Source: Streptomyces cucumeris (lineage in GTDB: Bacteria > Actinomycetota > Actinomycetes > Streptomycetales > Streptomycetaceae). Taken from it: a DNA stretch of 64,000 bases. The stretch is taken from assembly GCF_024295805.1 (NCBI RefSeq), contig NZ_JANCLX010000018.1:1-64000 (forward strand), in the 5' to 3' direction. A model generated the notes under the pieces. The model was not told the DNA's origin. It did no database searches and saw nothing but the letters and a program-made list of their open reading frames with translations. The translations under genes and the position numbers were made by a program. Below are positions 34,572-43,412 of the stretch, piece by piece. Numbering within the stretch: position 1 is the stretch's first letter; every line of letters starts with the position of its first letter.

Positions 34572-35627
34572 ATGGCCGTCACCCGGCTCGGCCTGGTGAT
34601 CCACCGGGCCCGGCCCGCCGCCGTCGAGGCCGCCCGTGCCGCGAGCGCGTGGGCCGCCGCCCATGGCCTGAGCTGTACCGAGATCGATGTATGGCGCGGT
34701 GATCATCCACGGCGCAGCGCCCAGGAGGAGGCCGAGGCCGCCGGGCACCCCGATCTGATCGTCACCTTCGGCGGCGACGGCACCTTTCTGCGCGGTGCCC
34801 GGATCGCGGCCAAGGACGGGGGCTCCGCGCTCGGGGTGAACGTCGGCAGGGTCGGCTTCCTCACCGAGATCACCCCCGACCAGGTGGAACGGGCGCTGGA
34901 CACCGTGCACGCGGGCGACGCCACGGTCGAGGACCGGATGCTGCTCACCCTGCGCTGCTCACGGCTGCTGGAGATGCCCGTCGGCATGGAGGCGCTGCTG
35001 CGCTACGGCCGCGGCCCCGCCCTGCCGCCGCCGAAGATCCGTCCCGGCGGTCCCGAGGAGGTCGGCTGGGGCGTGGCGCTCGACGTCGTCGCCGTCAACG
35101 ACGTGGTCTTCGAGAAGCTGGCCCGGGACCGGCAGGCCAGCCTCGGGGTGTACGTGGCCGGGCAGCTGCTGGCCTCCTACTCGGCCGACGCCATCATCGT
35201 GGCCACTCCCACCGGCTCCACCGCCTACAGCTTCGCCGCCGGCGGCCCGGTGGTCTCCCCGTCCATGGACGCGCTGGTGTTCACCCCGGTGGCACCGCAC
35301 ATCGCCTTCGACCGCACCGTCGTGGCCGCCGTCGACGAGGCCGTCGCCGTACGGGTGCTGCCCCATTCGGGGCGGGTGGCGGTCAGTATCGACGGCCAGC
35401 TGCGCGGTGTCCTGGAGCCGGGGGACTGGGTGGCGGCCTACCGGGCGCCGGACCGGCTGCGGCTGGTGCGGCTGGAGCCCATGGAGTTCTACCGGCGGCT
35501 GCGCGAGCGGTTCCGGCTGGCCGACTCACCCGCGGCCGACCCGGCACCGCCGTTCTACCGTCCGCGCACCCCGGTCCCCGCCGACCTGGCGCATCTGCGG
35601 CTGCCCCCGCCACCACCGGACCCATGA
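34572..35627 (+). CDS. nadK: NAD kinase
   Basis: A 351-residue ATP-NAD kinase family protein. The nucleotide motif is LIVTFGGDGTFLRGARIAA, with NVGRVGFLTEI next, and the NAD-binding VATPTGSTAYSFAAGGPVVS is intact. It phosphorylates NAD to NADP. It is longer than typical bacterial enzymes because of inserts and a Pro-rich C-terminus, so it may be a second, specialised copy. TACGGT at 34559-34564 ends 7 nt before the ATG with no proper ribosome site, suggesting a leaderless mRNA. Its stop lies just before the aldehyde oxidoreductase genes. Confidence 0.87.
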   Translation: MAVTRLGLVIHRARPAAVEAARAASAWAAAHGLSCTEIDVWRGDHPRRSAQEEAEAAGHPDLIVTFGGDGTFLRGARIAAKDGGSALGVNVGRVGFLTEITPDQVERALDTVHAGDATVEDRMLLTLRCSRLLEMPVGMEALLRYGRGPALPPPKIRPGGPEEVGWGVALDVVAVNDVVFEKLARDRQASLGVYVAGQLLASYSADAIIVATPTGSTAYSFAAGGPVVSPSMDALVFTPVAPHIAFDRTVVAAVDEAVAVRVLPHSGRVAVSIDGQLRGVLEPGDWVAAYRAPDRLRLVRLEPMEFYRRLRERFRLADSPAADPAPPFYRPRTPVPADLAHLRLPPPPPDP

Positions 35628-35683
35628 GGCGGGCCGCCCGACTGGAGATGCGGGGCCCCGGGCCCGGTGCCAGTCTGAAGGGT

Positions 35684-36289
35684 GTGACAGCTCACACGTA
35701 TCACACCGATCTCACGCTGCGTGTCAACGGTGATGACCGGGTCCTCACGCTCGACAACCGGGTGACGCTGCTGGACGCCCTGCGCGAACACCTGACGCTG
35801 ACCGGGGTCAAGAAGGGCTGTGACCACGGGCAGTGCGGAGCCTGTACGGTCCTCCTCGACGGCGAGCGCGTCAACAGCTGCCTGGTACTGGCGGTGACGG
35901 CGGCCGGTCATGACGTCACCACCATCGAAGGGGTCGCGGACCTCGCCGCGACGGGTGAACTCCACCCGCTCCAGCAGGCGTTCCTCGACCACGACGGTTT
36001 CCAGTGCGGCTACTGCACACCGGGCCAGATCTGTTCGGCGGTCGGCGCCCTCACCGAGGCCGCGCGCGGCTGGCCCAGCCATGTCACCGAGGATGTGGCC
36101 GCCGGTGTGTCCGGGGCCGAGTCCCTGGACGCCGACGAGATCCGGGAGCGGATGAGCGGCAACCTCTGCCGCTGCGGCGCCTACCCGGGCATCGTGGCGG
36201 CGATCCGCGAGGTCTCCGGCGGCAACGGCGGCAGAAGGGCCGCTGCCACGGCACCGGGCGGTGCCACGAGGCCGGGCGGTGTCCGGTGA
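35684..36289 (+). CDS. [2Fe-2S] subunit of a PaoABC-type aldehyde/xanthine oxidoreductase
   Basis: A 201-residue protein of the molybdenum hydroxylase small-subunit type. The plant-ferredoxin-like cluster is GCDHGQCGACTVLLDGERVN, and the second cluster uses FQCGYCTPGQICSAVGAL with GNLCRCGAYPGIV. I chose the GTG at 35684 because the ferredoxin domain begins shortly after it; an upstream ATG at 35624 would add 20 unrelated residues. It has no Tat signal, unlike E. coli PaoA. Its stop overlaps the next start as GTGA. Confidence 0.9.
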   Translation: MTAHTYHTDLTLRVNGDDRVLTLDNRVTLLDALREHLTLTGVKKGCDHGQCGACTVLLDGERVNSCLVLAVTAAGHDVTTIEGVADLAATGELHPLQQAFLDHDGFQCGYCTPGQICSAVGALTEAARGWPSHVTEDVAAGVSGAESLDADEIRERMSGNLCRCGAYPGIVAAIREVSGGNGGRRAAATAPGGATRPGGVR

Positions 36290-37284
36290 AGCCATTCGCC
36301 TATGAACGCGCCACCGCGCCCGACGCCGCGGCCACCCTGGTCACCGACACCGATGACGCCATGTTCCTGGCCGGTGGCACCAATCTGGTGGACCTGATGA
36401 AGCTGGGCGTGGCCGAACCCACCCTGCTCGTCGACATCACCGGGCTGCCCTACGACCGCATCGAACACCGCGCCGACGGCGGTGTGCTCATCGGCTCGCT
36501 GGTGTCCAACAGCGAGCTCTCCGGCGACCGTGGCATCCGCGAACGCTTCCCCGCGGTGTCCGAGGCGGTGCTCGCCGGGGCCTCGGGACAACTGCGGACC
36601 AGGGCCACCACCGGCGGCAACCTGCTCCAGCGCACCCGCTGCGCGTACTTCCAGGACGTCACCAAGGCGTGCAACAAACGGGAGCCGGGGAGCGGGTGTT
36701 CGGCCCTCGAGGGCAGCCACCGCGACCTGGCCGTCATCGGCACCTCCGACGCCTGTGTGGCCACGCATCCGTCCGACATGGCGGTGCCGATGGCCGCGCT
36801 CGACGCCGTCGTCCACCTCCGCCGCGCCGACGGGGACTCCCGCGCCGTGCCGCTGACCGACTTCTATCTGCTGCCCGGTGACACCCCGGACCGGGAGACG
36901 GTGCTCCAGGCCGGGGAGCTGATCACCGGGGTGGAGCTGCCGGCGCCCCCCGCGGGGGCCGCCATGCGCTACCGCAAGGTCCGCGACCGCTGGTCCTACG
37001 CCTTCGCGCTGGTGTCGCTCGCCGCCGTGGCCGCCACCGGACCCGACGGCACACTGAGCGAGATCCGGCTGGCGCTCGGCGCGGTGGCGCCACGCCCCTG
37101 GCGGGCCCATGAGGCCGAGCGGCGGCTCATCGGCCGGCGGCCGACCGCGGAGACGCTGCGCGAGGCGGCCCGCGCCGAGTTCGCCTCCGCGCGGCCGCTG
37201 CCGCACAACGCGTTCAAGATCGACCTCGCGGTGGACCTCATCGCCGACACCGTGCTGGACCTCGTCGGAGGGGGAGGACGATGA
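36286..37284 (+). CDS. FAD/[4Fe-4S] subunit of the PaoABC-type oxidoreductase
   Basis: A 332-residue FAD-binding subunit. MFLAGGTNLVDLMKLGV is the FAD pyrophosphate motif and ATTGGNLLQRTRCAY the second FAD element. The insert RCAYFQDVTKACNKREPGSG, followed by Cys, is the PaoB-type [4Fe-4S] binding region, which distinguishes this family from classical xanthine dehydrogenases. The CO dehydrogenase flavoprotein C-terminal domain follows from about 220. It starts with GTG overlapping the stop of the small-subunit gene and its own stop overlaps the large-subunit ATG. Confidence 0.9.
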   Translation: MKPFAYERATAPDAAATLVTDTDDAMFLAGGTNLVDLMKLGVAEPTLLVDITGLPYDRIEHRADGGVLIGSLVSNSELSGDRGIRERFPAVSEAVLAGASGQLRTRATTGGNLLQRTRCAYFQDVTKACNKREPGSGCSALEGSHRDLAVIGTSDACVATHPSDMAVPMAALDAVVHLRRADGDSRAVPLTDFYLLPGDTPDRETVLQAGELITGVELPAPPAGAAMRYRKVRDRWSYAFALVSLAAVAATGPDGTLSEIRLALGAVAPRPWRAHEAERRLIGRRPTAETLREAARAEFASARPLPHNAFKIDLAVDLIADTVLDLVGGGGR

Positions 37285-39380
37285 CCACCCTCGAACGGAC
37301 CGTGGGCGCCGATGTGACCCGGGTCGAAGGGCGCGACAAGGTCACCGGTGCCGCGCTCTACGCGTACGAGTACCCGGTGCGCGACGCCCTCTACGTCTGG
37401 GCGGTGCAGTCGACCGTGGCGCGCGGCCGGGTGCGCGCCGTGGAGGCCGGCGCCGCGCTGGCCCTGCCGGGCGTGGCCGCCGTGCTCGACAGTGGCAACG
37501 TCCAGCGGCTGCACCCCACCGACGACCCCGAGCTCTGCGTCCTCCAGTCCGCCGATGTCGCCTACCGCGGCCAGATCGTGGCCGCCGTCGTCGCGGACAC
37601 CTATGAGACGGCGTGCCAGGCCGCGGCGCTGGTGCGGGTCGAGTACGACGAGCAGGACCACGACGTCGAGCTGCGCGACCACGACCCGGACGCCTTCGTC
37701 CCCGAGACCGTGAACGCGGGCTACCCCGGTCTGCTGGAGACCGGTGATGTGGACACCGCCTTCGCCACCGCGCCGGTGACCGTCGACGCCACCTACACCA
37801 CGCCCTCCGAACACGCCTCCCCGATGGAACCGCACGCCACCATCGCGGTCTGGGACGGCGACGCGCTCACCCTCTACAACGCCGACCAGGGCCCCTGGAT
37901 GACGGCCGCCACCCTCGCCGAACTGTTCGGCCTGCCCCCGGGCGGCGTACGGATCGTGGCCGACCACGTCGGCGGCGGCTTCGGTTCCAAGGCGGTGCCC
38001 CGGCCGCCCACCGTGCTCGCCGCGCTGGCCGCCCGGGCCGTCAGCCGTCCGGTGAAACTGGCGGTGACCCGGCAGCAGATGTTCAGCATGGTGTCCTACC
38101 GGACGCCCACCGTGCAGCGGGTCAGACTCGCCGCGGAGCGGGACGGCCGGCTCACCGCCATCTCGCACAATGCGCTCCAGCAGAGTTCCCGGCTCACCGA
38201 GTACTGCGAGCAGACGGTGGCCTCCACCCGCATCATGTACGCCGCGCCGCACCGCCGCACCATCCACCGGCTGGCCCAGCTGGATGTGCCCACCCCGTCC
38301 TGGATGCGCGCCCCCGGTGAGGCGCCGGGGATGTTCGCGCTGGAGAGCGCGATGGACGAACTGTCGTACGCGCTGGGCATGGACCCCGTGGAGCTGAGGG
38401 TGGTCAATGAACCGTCGGTGGACCCCGAGTCCGGACGGCCGTTCAGCAGCCGCAACCTGGTGGCGTGTCTGCGCGAGGGCGCCGCCCGCTTCGACTGGCG
38501 GCGGCGTGACCCGGCACCCGGCCGCCGCCGGGAGGGGAGATGGCTGCTCGGCACCGGGGTGGCGTCGGGCAACTACCCCGTCTACACCATGCCCGCCTCC
38601 GCGACCGCCCGCGCCGAACCCGACGGGAGCTTCGTGGTGCGGATCGCCGCGGCGGACATCGGCACCGGCGCGCGCACCGTGCTGACCCAGGTGGCCGCCG
38701 ATGAACTCGGCGTCCCCCTGGACCGGGTCACCCTGGACATCGGCCGCAGCGTCTACGGCAACGCCCCGATGGCGGGCGGCTCCATGGGCACCGGGTCCTG
38801 GGGCTGGGCGGTGAGCAAGGCGTGCCGGGCGCTCACCAAGCGGCTCGACGAGACCTCCGGCGCGGTGCCGCCCGGGGGACTGGAACAGAGCGCGGACACC
38901 ACCGAGGACGTCCGCGCGCAGAAGGACCTCGCCCGCTGCTCGTTCGGCGCCCAGTTCGCCGCGGTACGGGTCGACGCCGTCACCGGCCAGGTGCGGGTGG
39001 ACCGGCTGCTCGGTGTCTTCGCGGCGGGACGCATCATCAACCCCCGCACCACGCGCTCCCAGTTGCGCGGCGGGATGTGCATGGGACTGTCCATGGCCCT
39101 GCACGAGATGCTTGAGATGGATCCGCGCTACGGCGACTTCGCCAACCACGATTTCGCGGGTTATCACGTCGCCGCCCACGCCGATGTGCCGGACATCGAG
39201 GCGTACTGCCTCGACGAGGAGGACGACGAACTCAATCCGATGGGCACCAAGGGCGTGGGCGAGCTGGGGATCGTCGGCACGGCCGCCGCGGTGGCCAACG
39301 CCGTGTACCACGCCACGGGTGTGCGGGTCCGGGACCTGCCGGTCACTCTGGACCGGGTGCGGGCCGGACTTCCGGGCTGA
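37281..39380 (+). CDS. molybdenum-cofactor subunit of the PaoABC-type oxidoreductase
   Basis: A 699-residue large subunit. RVEGRDKVTGAALYAYEYPV opens the aldehyde oxidase/xanthine dehydrogenase a/b hammerhead domain. The Moco-binding half contains VADHVGGGFGSKAVPRPPTV and MRAPGEAPGMFALESAMDEL, and the ending MGTKGVGELGIVGTAAAVAN holds the catalytic glutamate (GVGELG). The complex oxidises aldehydes or N-heterocycles with water as the oxygen source. It overlaps the FAD subunit by 4 bp. A maturation chaperone (XdhC/PaoD type) is not in this window. Confidence 0.9.
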   Translation: MTTLERTVGADVTRVEGRDKVTGAALYAYEYPVRDALYVWAVQSTVARGRVRAVEAGAALALPGVAAVLDSGNVQRLHPTDDPELCVLQSADVAYRGQIVAAVVADTYETACQAAALVRVEYDEQDHDVELRDHDPDAFVPETVNAGYPGLLETGDVDTAFATAPVTVDATYTTPSEHASPMEPHATIAVWDGDALTLYNADQGPWMTAATLAELFGLPPGGVRIVADHVGGGFGSKAVPRPPTVLAALAARAVSRPVKLAVTRQQMFSMVSYRTPTVQRVRLAAERDGRLTAISHNALQQSSRLTEYCEQTVASTRIMYAAPHRRTIHRLAQLDVPTPSWMRAPGEAPGMFALESAMDELSYALGMDPVELRVVNEPSVDPESGRPFSSRNLVACLREGAARFDWRRRDPAPGRRREGRWLLGTGVASGNYPVYTMPASATARAEPDGSFVVRIAAADIGTGARTVLTQVAADELGVPLDRVTLDIGRSVYGNAPMAGGSMGTGSWGWAVSKACRALTKRLDETSGAVPPGGLEQSADTTEDVRAQKDLARCSFGAQFAAVRVDAVTGQVRVDRLLGVFAAGRIINPRTTRSQLRGGMCMGLSMALHEMLEMDPRYGDFANHDFAGYHVAAHADVPDIEAYCLDEEDDELNPMGTKGVGELGIVGTAAAVANAVYHATGVRVRDLPVTLDRVRAGLPG

Positions 39381-39388
39381 TCCGACGG

Positions 39389-39470
39389 CGGCCCGGCCGG
39401 TGTTCCGGGGTGGAACGACGGCCGGGCCGGTGCGGTCCGGGTGTCCCGCGGTGACGGCGCGGGACACCCG
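39389..39470. terminator. two strong hairpins between convergent genes
   Basis: CGGCCCGGCCG at 39389-39399 pairs with CGGCCGGGCCG at 39419-39429 (with an inner GTTCC/GGAAC). A second stem pairs 39438-39450 with 39458-39470 over 13 perfect bp. Both lie between the oxidoreductase operon and the opposite protease gene and can terminate either. Confidence 0.75.
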
Positions 39471-39505
39471 TGGTGTGACTGCCGGTGTGACCGGGTGTGC
39501 GGGGA

Positions 39506-40762
39506 TCAGCCGTTGTCGGCCGCGCCGCCCTGCTCCTCACCGGCCGCACCCTGCTCGGCGCCTTCCTGGCCGCCGGCCGCGCCACCGTCACCGGCGGCAC
39601 CGCCCTGGTCGTCCGCCGCGCCACCGTCGTCGCCTCCGGCCGCGCCGCCGCCGTCACCGATGGTGGCGCCGACCGCGGTCAGCGCGGTGGTCACCGGCTG
39701 GAAGAAGGTCTCGCCACCGGAGGTGCAGTCGCCGCTGCCGCCCGAGGTCAGACCGATCGCGCTGCCGTCCTGGCTGAACAGGGGGCCACCGCTGTCGCCG
39801 GGCTCGGCGCACACATCGGTCTGGATGAGCCCGCTGACCGTGCCCTCCGGGTAGTTGACGGTGGCGTCCAGGCCGGTGACCGAACCGTCGTTGAGTCCGG
39901 TGGTGCTGCCCATCCGGGTCACCTGCTGGCCCACCGTGGCGTCGGCCGCCTTGGCGATGTTCACCGTGTTGCCGTCACCGGTGTTGACCGTGCTGGGCGC
40001 CTCGGTGTTGGGGTCGTCATAGGTGACCAGCGCGAAGTCGCCGTCACCGGGGAAGGTGGCGTCCTGCACGGTGCCGATCGGGGCACCGTTCTGGGAGTCC
40101 GACCACTCCTGGGCGGCGACACCGCAGTGACCGGCGGTGATGAAACCGGGCGCGCCGCTGTCGGTGGTGACGTTGAACCCGAGCGAACAGCGCGAGCCGC
40201 CGCCGAAAATGGCGTCACCACCCTCGGCGAAGGGCTTGAACTGGCCCTTGGACTTGGTGATGGTGGCCACGCCCTTGCCCAGCGAGTCGACGGTGGACTC
40301 CAGCTTGTCCCAGCTCGCGCCGGTGACGGTGCGGTCCGCGGTGACCCGGATCTCGTTGGTCTTGGGATCGACGGACCACGCGGTGCCGGGGATGGTCGCC
40401 TTCGTCTTCAGCGTCTTCGCGGCGGACTTGAGGTCGGCGGTGCTGTTGTTGACGCTTCTGGCCACCGCCCCGGCCTTCTTCACCTCCACGTCCACATCGT
40501 TGCCGTCCCCGATGACATTGACGATGACCTGCTGCTTGTCCTTGTCGTAGTAGGCACCGGCGAAGGCCTCGCCGAGCTGGGACGCCAACTGCGAGGCGAT
40601 GTCCGCCGCGGAGGCCGCGTTGACCTTCTTGGGCTGGAGGTCGGTCTGGTCGCCGTCCTGCGATGCGTTGGCGTTCGGCAGCAGGATCGCCGCCGCCACG
40701 ACGGCGGCCGCCCCGGCCCCCGCGAAGACGACCTTGCGCTTCGGTACGCGTTTGTGGCTCAA
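39506..40762 (-). CDS. streptogrisin-like S1 serine protease
   Basis: A 418-residue secreted protease. Signal peptide residues 1-34 (KVVFAGAGAAAVVAAAILL, then ANA), a propeptide to about 180, then the chymotrypsin-like domain with FITAGHCG (His), GDGDFALVTYD (Asp) and AEPGDSGGPLFSQDG (Ser). The C-terminal 50 residues are Gly/Ala/Asp/Glu/Gln repeats, a disordered tail instead of the membrane anchor of the copy at 22489-23826. VNYPEGTVSGLI is identical in the two, so they are paralogues. It is probably a secreted alkaline-type protease. Confidence 0.9.
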   Translation of the reverse strand: MSHKRVPKRKVVFAGAGAAAVVAAAILLPNANASQDGDQTDLQPKKVNAASAADIASQLASQLGEAFAGAYYDKDKQQVIVNVIGDGNDVDVEVKKAGAVARSVNNSTADLKSAAKTLKTKATIPGTAWSVDPKTNEIRVTADRTVTGASWDKLESTVDSLGKGVATITKSKGQFKPFAEGGDAIFGGGSRCSLGFNVTTDSGAPGFITAGHCGVAAQEWSDSQNGAPIGTVQDATFPGDGDFALVTYDDPNTEAPSTVNTGDGNTVNIAKAADATVGQQVTRMGSTTGLNDGSVTGLDATVNYPEGTVSGLIQTDVCAEPGDSGGPLFSQDGSAIGLTSGGSGDCTSGGETFFQPVTTALTAVGATIGDGGGAAGGDDGGAADDQGGAAGDGGAAGGQEGAEQGAAGEEQGGAADNG

Positions 40763-40849
40763 CTCATGACCTCCTGTCAGGGGGTGCTCTTCGTCCGCAA
40801 CGGACGAGGCTCGACCCGGAAGTTGATACGAGCGGTGTGCCAGTTGTGT

Positions 40850-41365
40850 TCAGAGTGACTTTGGCCGGTTGTGCCGAGCGGCCCCTGGAACCGCCGCCAC
40901 CAGCGGTTCCAGCAGGGGATCGCGGCGGGCCAGGTCGAGCGCCGCGCACAGGGCGGCCTCGTAGGTCGGACGCGCCTGGCCGAGCAGCCGCAGTCCGGTC
41001 CCGGTGACATCGGTGTAGATCCCGCGGCGGTCCGTGGCGCACAGATACCGCGAGAGCAGTCCGCGGTCCTCGAGCCGGGTGACCAGCCGGGTGGTGGCGC
41101 TCCGGCTGAGCACCACGGCCCCGGCGACCTGCTTCATCTGGAGGTGGCCGCCCTCGCCGTCGTGCTGGCGGCTGAGGACGTCCAGCAGCGCGTACTCGCG
41201 GGCGCTCAGCCCGTGCCCGGTATGCAGGGCCGCTTCGATCCGCGCCTCGATCCTGTCGTGCAGCAGGGACAGGGCGCACCAGCCCTGGACGAGGGCGGCG
41301 GACGAGGCCCCTGCGGCGTCTCCGGCGCCGGGGTCGCTGGTCTGGGGGATCTCCGAGGTGGTCAT
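40850..41365 (-). CDS. MarR family transcriptional regulator
   Basis: A 171-residue MarR regulator. The winged helix region is LSAREYALLDVLSRQHDGEG, then QMKQVAGAVVLSRSATTRLV, then TRLEDRGLLSRYLCATDRRG. The ATG at 41365 follows the family's N-terminus; an upstream in-frame ATG at 41485 lies inside the operator region. It is divergent from an MFS gene and shares its promoter region, so it probably represses that efflux pump and responds to a phenolic or drug-like ligand. Confidence 0.9.
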   Translation of the reverse strand: MTTSEIPQTSDPGAGDAAGASSAALVQGWCALSLLHDRIEARIEAALHTGHGLSAREYALLDVLSRQHDGEGGHLQMKQVAGAVVLSRSATTRLVTRLEDRGLLSRYLCATDRRGIYTDVTGTGLRLLGQARPTYEAALCAALDLARRDPLLEPLVAAVPGAARHNRPKSL

Positions 41366-41478
41366 GGGGCCTCCGGATCGACGGGACTGAGCTGATGGGG
41401 CCGATGGGTGGGTGGGGGCTTCGGGCCCGCGCGCGGGATGAGCGGGTTGGTGATACACGGCACTAGCAATATAGCGCG

Positions 41479-41502
41479 CTTGCAATTAATTTCTCACGCA
41501 AG
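41479..41502. promoter_or_regulatory. putative MarR operator CTTGC-N14-GCAAG
   Basis: An AT-rich island with an imperfect inverted repeat whose ends are CTTGC at 41479-41483 and GCAAG at 41498-41502. It lies 50 bp before the MFS start and 114 bp before the MarR start, where a repressor could act on both. Confidence 0.45.
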
Positions 41503-41552
41503 TATTGTCGACGCATGTAAGACGCAGATGCAATCGCTTGGAGTGAACCCAC

Positions 41553-42776
41553 ATGCCCATCGCACTGCTGGCCCTGGCCATCGGGGCCTTCGGGATCGGA
41601 ACCACCGAGTTCGTGATCATGGGCCTGCTGCCCGAGGTCGCCGGCGACTTCGGTGTCTCGATCCCCACCGCCGGTTTCCTGGTGACCGGCTACGCGCTCG
41701 GCGTGGTGGCCGGGGCGCCGCTGATGACCGCGCTCGGCACCAAGATCTCCCGCAAACGCATGCTGATGCTGCTGATGGGCCTGTTCATCGTGGGCAATGT
41801 GCTCTCCGCCGCCGCCCCGGCCTTCGGGGTGATGGCCACCGGGCGGATCGTCGCCTCCTTCGCCCATGGCGCGTTCTTCGGTATCGGATCGGTGGTCGCG
41901 GCCGACCTGGTCGCCCCCGAGAAGAAGGCCGGAGCCATCTCGATGATGTTCACCGGCCTGACCGTCGCCAACGTCGTCGGCGTACCGCTGGGCACCTCCA
42001 TCGGCCAGTCCCTGGGCTGGCGGACCACCTTCTACCTCGTCGCCGCCCTCGGTGTGATCGGCCTCGTGGGCATCGCCCGGCTGGTCCCCGAGATCCCCAA
42101 GCCGGAGGGTGTGCACCTCCGCCATGAGCTGGCCGCCTTCCGCAATGTGCAGGTGCTGCTCGCCATGGCGATGACGGTCCTCGGCTTCGGCGGTGTCTTC
42201 GCCGCGATCACCTACATCGCGCCGATGATGACCGAGGTCGCCGGATTCGCCGACTCCTCCGTCACCTGGCTGCTGGTCCTCTTCGGCCTCGGCATGGTCG
42301 GCGGCAACCTGGTCGGCGGCAGGTTCGCCGACCGCGCCCTGATGCCGATGCTGTACGTGTCGCTGGGCGCCCTGGCACTGGTCCTCGCGCTGTTCACGGT
42401 CACCGCCCACCACAAGGTCGCGGCCGCCGTCACCATCGCCCTGGTCGGCGCGCTCGGCTTCGCCACCGTCCCCCCGCTGCAGAAGCGGGTGCTGGACCAG
42501 GCGGCGGGTGCCCCCACCCTCGCCTCCGCCGTCAACATCGGCGCCTTCAACCTGGGCAACGCACTCTCGGCCTGGCTGGGCGGCCTGGTGATCTCGGCCG
42601 GGCTCGGCTACACCGCCCCGAACTGGGTCGGCGCCGCCCTCGCCTCCTCCGCCCTGGCACTCGCGGTGCTCTCCAGCGCGCTGGAGCGCCGTGCGGCCCA
42701 CCACCGGCCCGCCGCCGAGGTCCCTGCCACGACACCGGCCCCCGAGCCGGTCCGCGTCGCCGCCGACCACGGCTGA
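41553..42776 (+). CDS. MFS efflux transporter, AraJ/chloramphenicol-resistance type
   Basis: A 407-residue 12-helix transporter. IGTTEFVIMGLLPEVAGDFG in helix I is the signature of the DHA1 Cmx/AraJ/YdhP-type drug and arabinose efflux proteins, with PLMTALGTKISRKRMLMLLM as motif A. The C-terminus is a soluble Ala/Pro-rich tail. It is divergent from the MarR regulator. Chloramphenicol-like or sugar efflux is typical of the family; the actual compound is unknown. Confidence 0.92.
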   Translation: MPIALLALAIGAFGIGTTEFVIMGLLPEVAGDFGVSIPTAGFLVTGYALGVVAGAPLMTALGTKISRKRMLMLLMGLFIVGNVLSAAAPAFGVMATGRIVASFAHGAFFGIGSVVAADLVAPEKKAGAISMMFTGLTVANVVGVPLGTSIGQSLGWRTTFYLVAALGVIGLVGIARLVPEIPKPEGVHLRHELAAFRNVQVLLAMAMTVLGFGGVFAAITYIAPMMTEVAGFADSSVTWLLVLFGLGMVGGNLVGGRFADRALMPMLYVSLGALALVLALFTVTAHHKVAAAVTIALVGALGFATVPPLQKRVLDQAAGAPTLASAVNIGAFNLGNALSAWLGGLVISAGLGYTAPNWVGAALASSALALAVLSSALERRAAHHRPAAEVPATTPAPEPVRVAADHG

Positions 42777-42861
42777 CCCCGCGGCCGGGCCGCACCGTCC
42801 CTCCGTTCCCCCGGCCCTCCCCGTTCCACCCCTTTCGCACCACCAGAGGAGTACACCGCTC

Positions 42862-43287
42862 ATGAGCACCACCGAGACCGCCGTCGCCCCGCTGACCACC
42901 CAGGACGCCGAGGCCCTGCTCGACGCCGCCCGCGCCGCCGCCGAGGCAGCCGGGGTGACGGCCGCCGTCACCGTTCTGGACGCCGGCGGTCATCTGCTCG
43001 CCTTCCGGCGTGACGACCGGGCCGTGCTGATCGCGGGCGAGACCAGCACCCGCAAGGCGTTCACCGCCCTCCAGCTGAACGCCCCCACCGCGGACCTCGT
43101 CGAAGCGGTCCAGCCCGGCGGACCGTTCCACACCCTGCCCACCGCCCTCGACCGCCCACTGCTCTTCATCGCGGGCGGGGTGCCGGTACGGCGCGGGGAC
43201 CGGCTGATCGGAGCCCTCGGGGTGGGTGGCGGCGCGCCCGAGCAGGACCACGAGATCGCCACCACGGCGCTCACCACCCTCGGCTGA
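42862..43287 (+). CDS. GlcG/HbpS-like heme-binding family protein
   Basis: A 141-residue protein of the GlcG/HbpS (DUF336) family. TQDAEALLDAARAAAEAAGV is followed by TVLDAGGHLLAFRRDDRAVL, STRKAFTALQLNAPT and GGVPVRRGDRLIGALGVGGG, which together are typical. HbpS proteins bind heme or small effectors and work with two-component sensors, but no sensor gene is adjacent. It lies 85 bp after the MFS gene on the same strand and may share its transcript. GAGGAG precedes the ATG. Confidence 0.85.
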   Translation: MSTTETAVAPLTTQDAEALLDAARAAAEAAGVTAAVTVLDAGGHLLAFRRDDRAVLIAGETSTRKAFTALQLNAPTADLVEAVQPGGPFHTLPTALDRPLLFIAGGVPVRRGDRLIGALGVGGGAPEQDHEIATTALTTLG

Positions 43288-43298
43288 CACCGCCCCCT

Positions 43299-43343
43299 GC
43301 CGCTTCCGGCCGCGCCCGCCCCGAGCGCGCGGCCGGAAGCGGC
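43299..43343 (+). terminator. 16-bp perfect hairpin
   Basis: The arm at 43299-43314 pairs perfectly with 43328-43343 around a 13-nt loop. It begins 12 nt after the GlcG-like stop and ends 69 nt before the asparaginase start. Confidence 0.8.
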
Positions 43344-43412
43344 GGCGGCTTCCCGTCGGCGCATCCCTGTCCGGGACTTCCCCGCGTCGGCCTCTGCTGA
43401 TGTAGTCGGCGC

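Noticed and set aside
36996..39467. 823-codon minus-strand frame opposite the oxidoreductase large subunit
   Set aside because: Same shadow effect; the plus strand has complete molybdenum hydroxylase motifs.
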